Assembly: GCA_003023165.1 (NCBI GenBank)
Contig: PXSD01000151.1
Location: 1 to 5,134, forward strand
Reading direction: 5' to 3'
DNA: 5,134 bases
Source: Halobacteriales archaeon QS_9_67_15
GTDB lineage: Archaea; Halobacteriota; Halobacteria; Halobacteriales; Haloarculaceae
Shown: piece by piece, positions 4,934 through 5,134 of the stretch
Layout of the letters: each line of letters starts with the position of its first letter
Numbering within the stretch: position 1 is the stretch's first letter
Position numbers and translations under genes: made by a program
Notes under the pieces: model-generated
Databases searched by the model: none
Told to the model about the DNA's origin: nothing
Seen by the model: only the letters and a program-made list of their open reading frames with translations

Positions 4934-5134
4934 ATGTCAGAAACGTACATCGGCGCGATCGACCAGGGTACGACGGGGACTCGGTTCATGATATTCGACC
5001 ACGGTGGGGAAGTCGTCGCCAACGCCTACGAGCAACACGAACAGATCTACCCCGAACCGGGCTGGGTCGAACACGACCCCGTCGAGATCTGGGAGAACAC
5101 GCAGGAAGTCGTCAACCGCGGTCTCGACGACGCC
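4934..5134 (+). CDS. glpK: Glycerol kinase (5' part; truncated by the window edge)
   Basis: GlpK phosphorylates glycerol with ATP to sn-glycerol-3-phosphate in the cytoplasm, the first step of glycerol use and the source of the GlpABC substrate. Sixty-seven codons are visible. Residues 5-17 read YIGAIDQGTTGTR, the FGGY-kinase N-terminal phosphate-binding loop with the catalytic-region Asp10 and the Gly-Thr-Thr turn. Residues 39-50 (QIYPEPGWVEHD) and EIW at 53-55 are near-identical to E. coli GlpK (QIYPKPGWVEHD, EIW). The ATG at 4934 places DQGTT at the same distance from the start as in E. coli. An in-frame ATG at 4871 would add 21 residues with no family counterpart and lies ahead of the transcription start predicted from the 4855-4860 box, so I reject it. 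The gene follows the transducer by 125 bp on the same strand. The glycerol-binding residues lie beyond the window. Confidence 0.96.
   Translation, partial: MSETYIGAIDQGTTGTRFMIFDHGGEVVANAYEQHEQIYPEPGWVEHDPVEIWENTQEVVNRGLDDA

Overview
The window looks like a chromosomal piece of a halophilic archaeon (class Halobacteria). The coding DNA is strongly GC-rich with G or C at most third codon positions. The proteins are acidic, intergenic DNA drops abruptly to AT-rich, the candidate promoters are archaeal TATA-type boxes, and the transducer resembles haloarchaeal Htr proteins. No species can be named from the sequence alone.

Layout, left to right. Positions 1-332 (minus strand) are the 5' part of glpB, running off the left edge. 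Positions 322-2061 (minus) are a complete glpA, which overlaps glpB by 11 bp, so the two form the start of a glpAB(C) operon for anaerobic-type glycerol-3-phosphate dehydrogenase. Positions 2062-2363 are a roughly 300-bp divergent intergenic region holding a promoter for each direction, an inverted repeat, a 10-bp tandem repeat and a possible 32-codon leader ORF. Positions 2364-4808 (plus) encode an unusual 814-residue protein: a methyl-accepting chemotaxis (Htr/MCP) signalling hairpin fused at its C-terminal end to a complete UgpB-type glycerol-3-phosphate-binding domain, with no signal peptide or membrane segment. Positions 4809-4933 are a second AT-rich intergenic region with a candidate promoter and a hairpin. 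Positions 4934-5134 (plus) are the 5' end of glpK, running off the right edge.

How it fits together: GlpK makes glycerol-3-phosphate (G3P) from glycerol and GlpABC oxidises it to dihydroxyacetone phosphate. The gene between them encodes what appears to be a soluble chemotaxis transducer whose sensor is built like the periplasmic G3P-binding protein UgpB. All seven G3P-contacting positions of E. coli UgpB that I recall can be aligned to identical residues here. The inference, not proven by sequence, is a cytoplasmic sensor that reports the pool of the pathway intermediate to CheA/CheW and the archaellum, i.e. metabolism-linked taxis to glycerol, a major carbon source in hypersaline water. This fusion, with its sensor at the C-terminal end and inside the cell, is the main point of interest in the window.
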